Source: Thermoplasmatales archaeon UBA509 (GTDB taxonomy: Archaea; Thermoplasmatota; Thermoplasmata; Thermoplasmatales; Thermoplasmataceae). From it: DNA of 25,284 bases. The translations under genes and the position numbers were made by a program. Below the pieces are notes generated by a model that worked only from the letters and a program-made list of their open reading frames with translations, was not told the DNA's origin and searched no databases. The DNA lies in assembly GCA_002498845.1 (NCBI GenBank), contig DAJC01000033.1, forward strand, positions 1-25,284, written 5' to 3'. The number at the start of each line of letters is the position of its first letter. Position 1 is the first letter of the stretch. Shown piece by piece: positions 22,984 through 25,284 of this stretch.

Positions 22984-25284
22984 TCATGAGTAGGATACTG
23001 CAAAACCCAGTTCATTCAGCTCCCGCTTCATTTTGTCCCTGTACGATCGATCCCCAACAATCTTGGTGACCCTGAGAACCCTTTCTGACTTTCTGGCTGA
23101 AAATCCCGATACTATGGTTCCGTTCTCCACAAGCAGGAAGAGGTTATTTGATCCCACCCTGCTCTTTATGTAATCCTGGAAATACAGCATGATTATGTCC
23201 TTTGGTATTAGGATCCTTGATGCTGCCGGGCGGCTTTCTCGCTCCTTAATACCAGGGCTGACGTAGATCATTGATCCTATACCCGTTGTTATTCCCTTGA
23301 TTATTTTTCCCGATTTCACAAGATTCTGTACCACTTTCCTGAATTCTGTCAGGTCTGGATCGTCAGTGACCATCCGGTATCTGTTTTCGTCAAAGAAACC
23401 GAAGTTCTTCAGGATACCTTTCAATATTGTCTCAACAGCCTCGGATTTCCTGTATTTTTCAGGCACAAAGATGTATCTCCGGTCATAGTCCCTGGCAATG
23501 ATGCACCTGGCATACAGATCCTTAATTGTGGACTTCACTCCCATTATGTCACGGCGCAGGTGCATCATGACATCGGCTTCCGTTGCCCCGCCCAGCTCCA
23601 TTATGGCGTGAAGCACCCGCTGCTGCTGGTCGTCAAGATCAGCACCGCGAATTGATCTGTAAAGGGATATGGTGTCAAGTGTGGCGTAAGCCTGTATTCC
23701 ATATGGTCCCTGGAACGTGTAAAGCAGCCTTGACTGGAAGTAATTGTGAAGAAGTGTATTCTTCATTCCCAGATAGGCAGATTCCACCTCATTCCTTACA
23801 CCCAGCACGAATTCCTTCAGGACCTCAAAGACTATGTTGCCCTCATTCCTCTGGGCATTCATTATTGCATAGTTGAAAAGATCATCCTCAGTCAGATCAA
23901 CTATCTCTGCATCTCCAAGTATGAGTGACCTGCTCGATACCTTGAATCCCGCCTCCTGGAACGGTTTCATCAGGACTTCCGGAGGCTGCTCCACAAATAT
24001 TATCTCGGATCCCACAGCCAGTGCGTAATGCTTCAGGGATGCCATAAGCCCTTCCGGGTTTCCCACCGTTCCGTAGATGTTGCTGACCCAGAGCACATTG
24101 CTCCGCACAAGCAAGGAAAGACTGGCCGTCTCTGTGCCATTCTCCACAATTATCCAGTTGTAGTCTATCTCCCTCAGATATTTCTTTCCAAGGTAGATTT
24201 CCAGAGGGTCTGTCACGGGAACGAGTGCGGATGATCCCTGGGGAACATGGAACTTCCTGGCTCCGTAGTACATGTCATTCCTTATGAAGACTGCCCGCAG
24301 TCCGGCCTCCCTGATTGCATTATCAGGATCAAGCCAGAAGTTCCTGCCAATCTCCTGCCTTGAAATGGGCCCGAATTTTTCCACCAGCAGTTTGATTGCA
24401 TCTGAGCGGTTTCCTTCCTGCTCTGTACCGAATAGCGGCACAAAGTTTCCATTAATATCTCGTGTTATTGCCAGGCGAAACTCAAGGTTGCGCAAAGCCT
24501 GCCTGACTATCTTCAGGGGGCTGCCGGACCTGCCTGCAAGGTCTTTCTCAGAAATTGGCCCTGATTTTATGATGGAGAAAATCTTTGCCTCCTCATCGTT
24601 TTCCTTCTCATATCTGAGAGTGAAAAGCGCCCGTGCCAGCCAGGATGCCACATATCCGTTCCTTCCCTTCATGAAGCGTCCCCTGAGGATGTAGCTGTCC
24701 GCAATAAGCGCCTCAAGATCTGATTGCGTAACTTTTGCTCCCCTGGAAATTATGCTGGAAATATCGTAGGCGTAACCATATTTTTCAAAATATTCCCGGG
24801 CATCGGCCACCGGCAATGAGAAGTTCATGACCCTTGCCTGGAGATCGTTTATCTCGCCCTTGCCCGTCATCTCGTCTATATCGGATTTCTGGATGTACTG
24901 CTTCGCGAAGACCGGCGTTATGTAATCATAAACAAGCGTACCATCATTGACCAGTCCGTCAAGAACAGGCTGCAGCAGATCATTTGAAACAGGCAGCCTT
25001 ATTGATATCTCATCTCCTGTGAGGGGCCCCAGGCTTCCAATCAGGAGAAGAACCGCCATCCTGAGGGCTGACTCAAGATCAACATCTTCCAGATACAGGT
25101 CGTTGAGCCTGTACACAATGATACCGTCCCGCATGTGCCTCCTTATCATGTACGAGGATTCAAGCCTTGACAGATCCTCCTTCAGGCGGCTGTCTTCTAT
25201 CGCTGTTTCTTTCTTTATTTCAGCAAATGTCAGGTCCCTGCATGAATCCATGACTTTGGACAGTTCCTGATCAAGCTTGATTTC
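22984..25284 (-). CDS. Large multi-winged-helix protein, 5' end outside the window (possibly the C-terminal part of an Lhr-like helicase)
   Basis: At least 766 residues; the frame stays open to the right edge (11 further codons before the Met at 25251), so the true start is probably outside. Numbered from that Met, winged-helix-like units recur: about 5-50, 65-115, 170-215, 222-272 (GPISEKDLAGRSGSPLKIVR), 283-335 (FGPISRQEIGRNFWLDPDNA), 541-597 and 603-665. The stretch at about 342-380 (ALVPVTDPLEIYLGKKYL and ENGTETASLS) is echoed at 678-717 (RILIPKDIIMLYFQDYIK and ENGTIVSGFS), suggesting an internal duplication. Tandem winged helices ending in a DP-containing domain recall the C-terminal half of Lhr-type helicases and AlkZ-like glycosylases, but no helicase motif is in the visible part. 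A DNA-binding or repair role is likely; identity needs the upstream sequence. Confidence 0.7.
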   Translation of the reverse strand, partial: EIKLDQELSKVMDSCRDLTFAEIKKETAIEDSRLKEDLSRLESSYMIRRHMRDGIIVYRLNDLYLEDVDLESALRMAVLLLIGSLGPLTGDEISIRLPVSNDLLQPVLDGLVNDGTLVYDYITPVFAKQYIQKSDIDEMTGKGEINDLQARVMNFSLPVADAREYFEKYGYAYDISSIISRGAKVTQSDLEALIADSYILRGRFMKGRNGYVASWLARALFTLRYEKENDEEAKIFSIIKSGPISEKDLAGRSGSPLKIVRQALRNLEFRLAITRDINGNFVPLFGTEQEGNRSDAIKLLVEKFGPISRQEIGRNFWLDPDNAIREAGLRAVFIRNDMYYGARKFHVPQGSSALVPVTDPLEIYLGKKYLREIDYNWIIVENGTETASLSLLVRSNVLWVSNIYGTVGNPEGLMASLKHYALAVGSEIIFVEQPPEVLMKPFQEAGFKVSSRSLILGDAEIVDLTEDDLFNYAIMNAQRNEGNIVFEVLKEFVLGVRNEVESAYLGMKNTLLHNYFQSRLLYTFQGPYGIQAYATLDTISLYRSIRGADLDDQQQRVLHAIMELGGATEADVMMHLRRDIMGVKSTIKDLYARCIIARDYDRRYIFVPEKYRKSEAVETILKGILKNFGFFDENRYRMVTDDPDLTEFRKVVQNLVKSGKIIKGITTGIGSMIYVSPGIKERESRPAASRILIPKDIIMLYFQDYIKSRVGSNNLFLLVENGTIVSGFSARKSERVLRVTKIVGDRSYRDKMKRELNELGFAVSYS

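Overview
The window looks like chromosomal DNA of a Thermoplasmatales-type archaeon (acidophilic Euryarchaeota). The basis is a thermopsin-family acid protease, archaeal TATA boxes about 24 nt upstream of start codons with almost no leader, a DUF202 membrane protein, archaeal winged-helix regulators, and a CRISPR repeat ending in the archaeal 5'-tag sequence ATTGAAAG. The genus cannot be fixed from the sequence.

Region 1 (1-5408) is accessory DNA. A CRISPR array of 22 repeats runs in from the left edge and ends in a degenerate repeat. Its leader and any cas genes lie outside the window. An IS3-family element (about 1447-2699) follows; its orfB carries an in-frame nonsense codon that cuts off the last catalytic residue. 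Next is a TPR-AAA+ ATPase gene of visibly higher A+T content, and then an IS256/MULE-like element (4140-5408) inserted exactly at the ATPase stop codon. The insertion changed the stop from TAA to TGA and left the protein intact.

Region 2 (5409-11222) looks like one catabolic unit: a LysR-type regulator, an MFS permease, an MmgE/PrpD-family dehydratase-like protein and an isopropylmalate/D-malate/tartrate-type decarboxylating dehydrogenase. Three near-identical palindromic decamers, consensus TGATATRTCA, lie upstream of the regulator, permease and dehydrogenase genes and may be a shared operator. A plausible but unproven reading is uptake of a hydroxy di- or tricarboxylic acid, dehydration or isomerisation, and oxidative decarboxylation.

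Region 3 (11337-25284) is more ordinary chromosome: a DUF2250-like winged-helix protein, a DUF202 membrane protein, a two-gene ABC exporter, a protein made of three copies of a roughly 50-residue motif, a giant thermopsin/beta-helix surface protein, an E1-like (ThiF/MoeB) enzyme divergent from an MDR oxidoreductase across one shared TATA box, a PaiB-like flavoprotein, a 52-residue acidic protein, a secreted glycoprotein-like membrane-anchored protein, a small membrane protein coupled to a winged-helix regulator, and the 3' part of a large multi-winged-helix protein (possibly the C-terminal half of an Lhr-like helicase) that runs off the right edge. No rRNA or tRNA gene was recognised.
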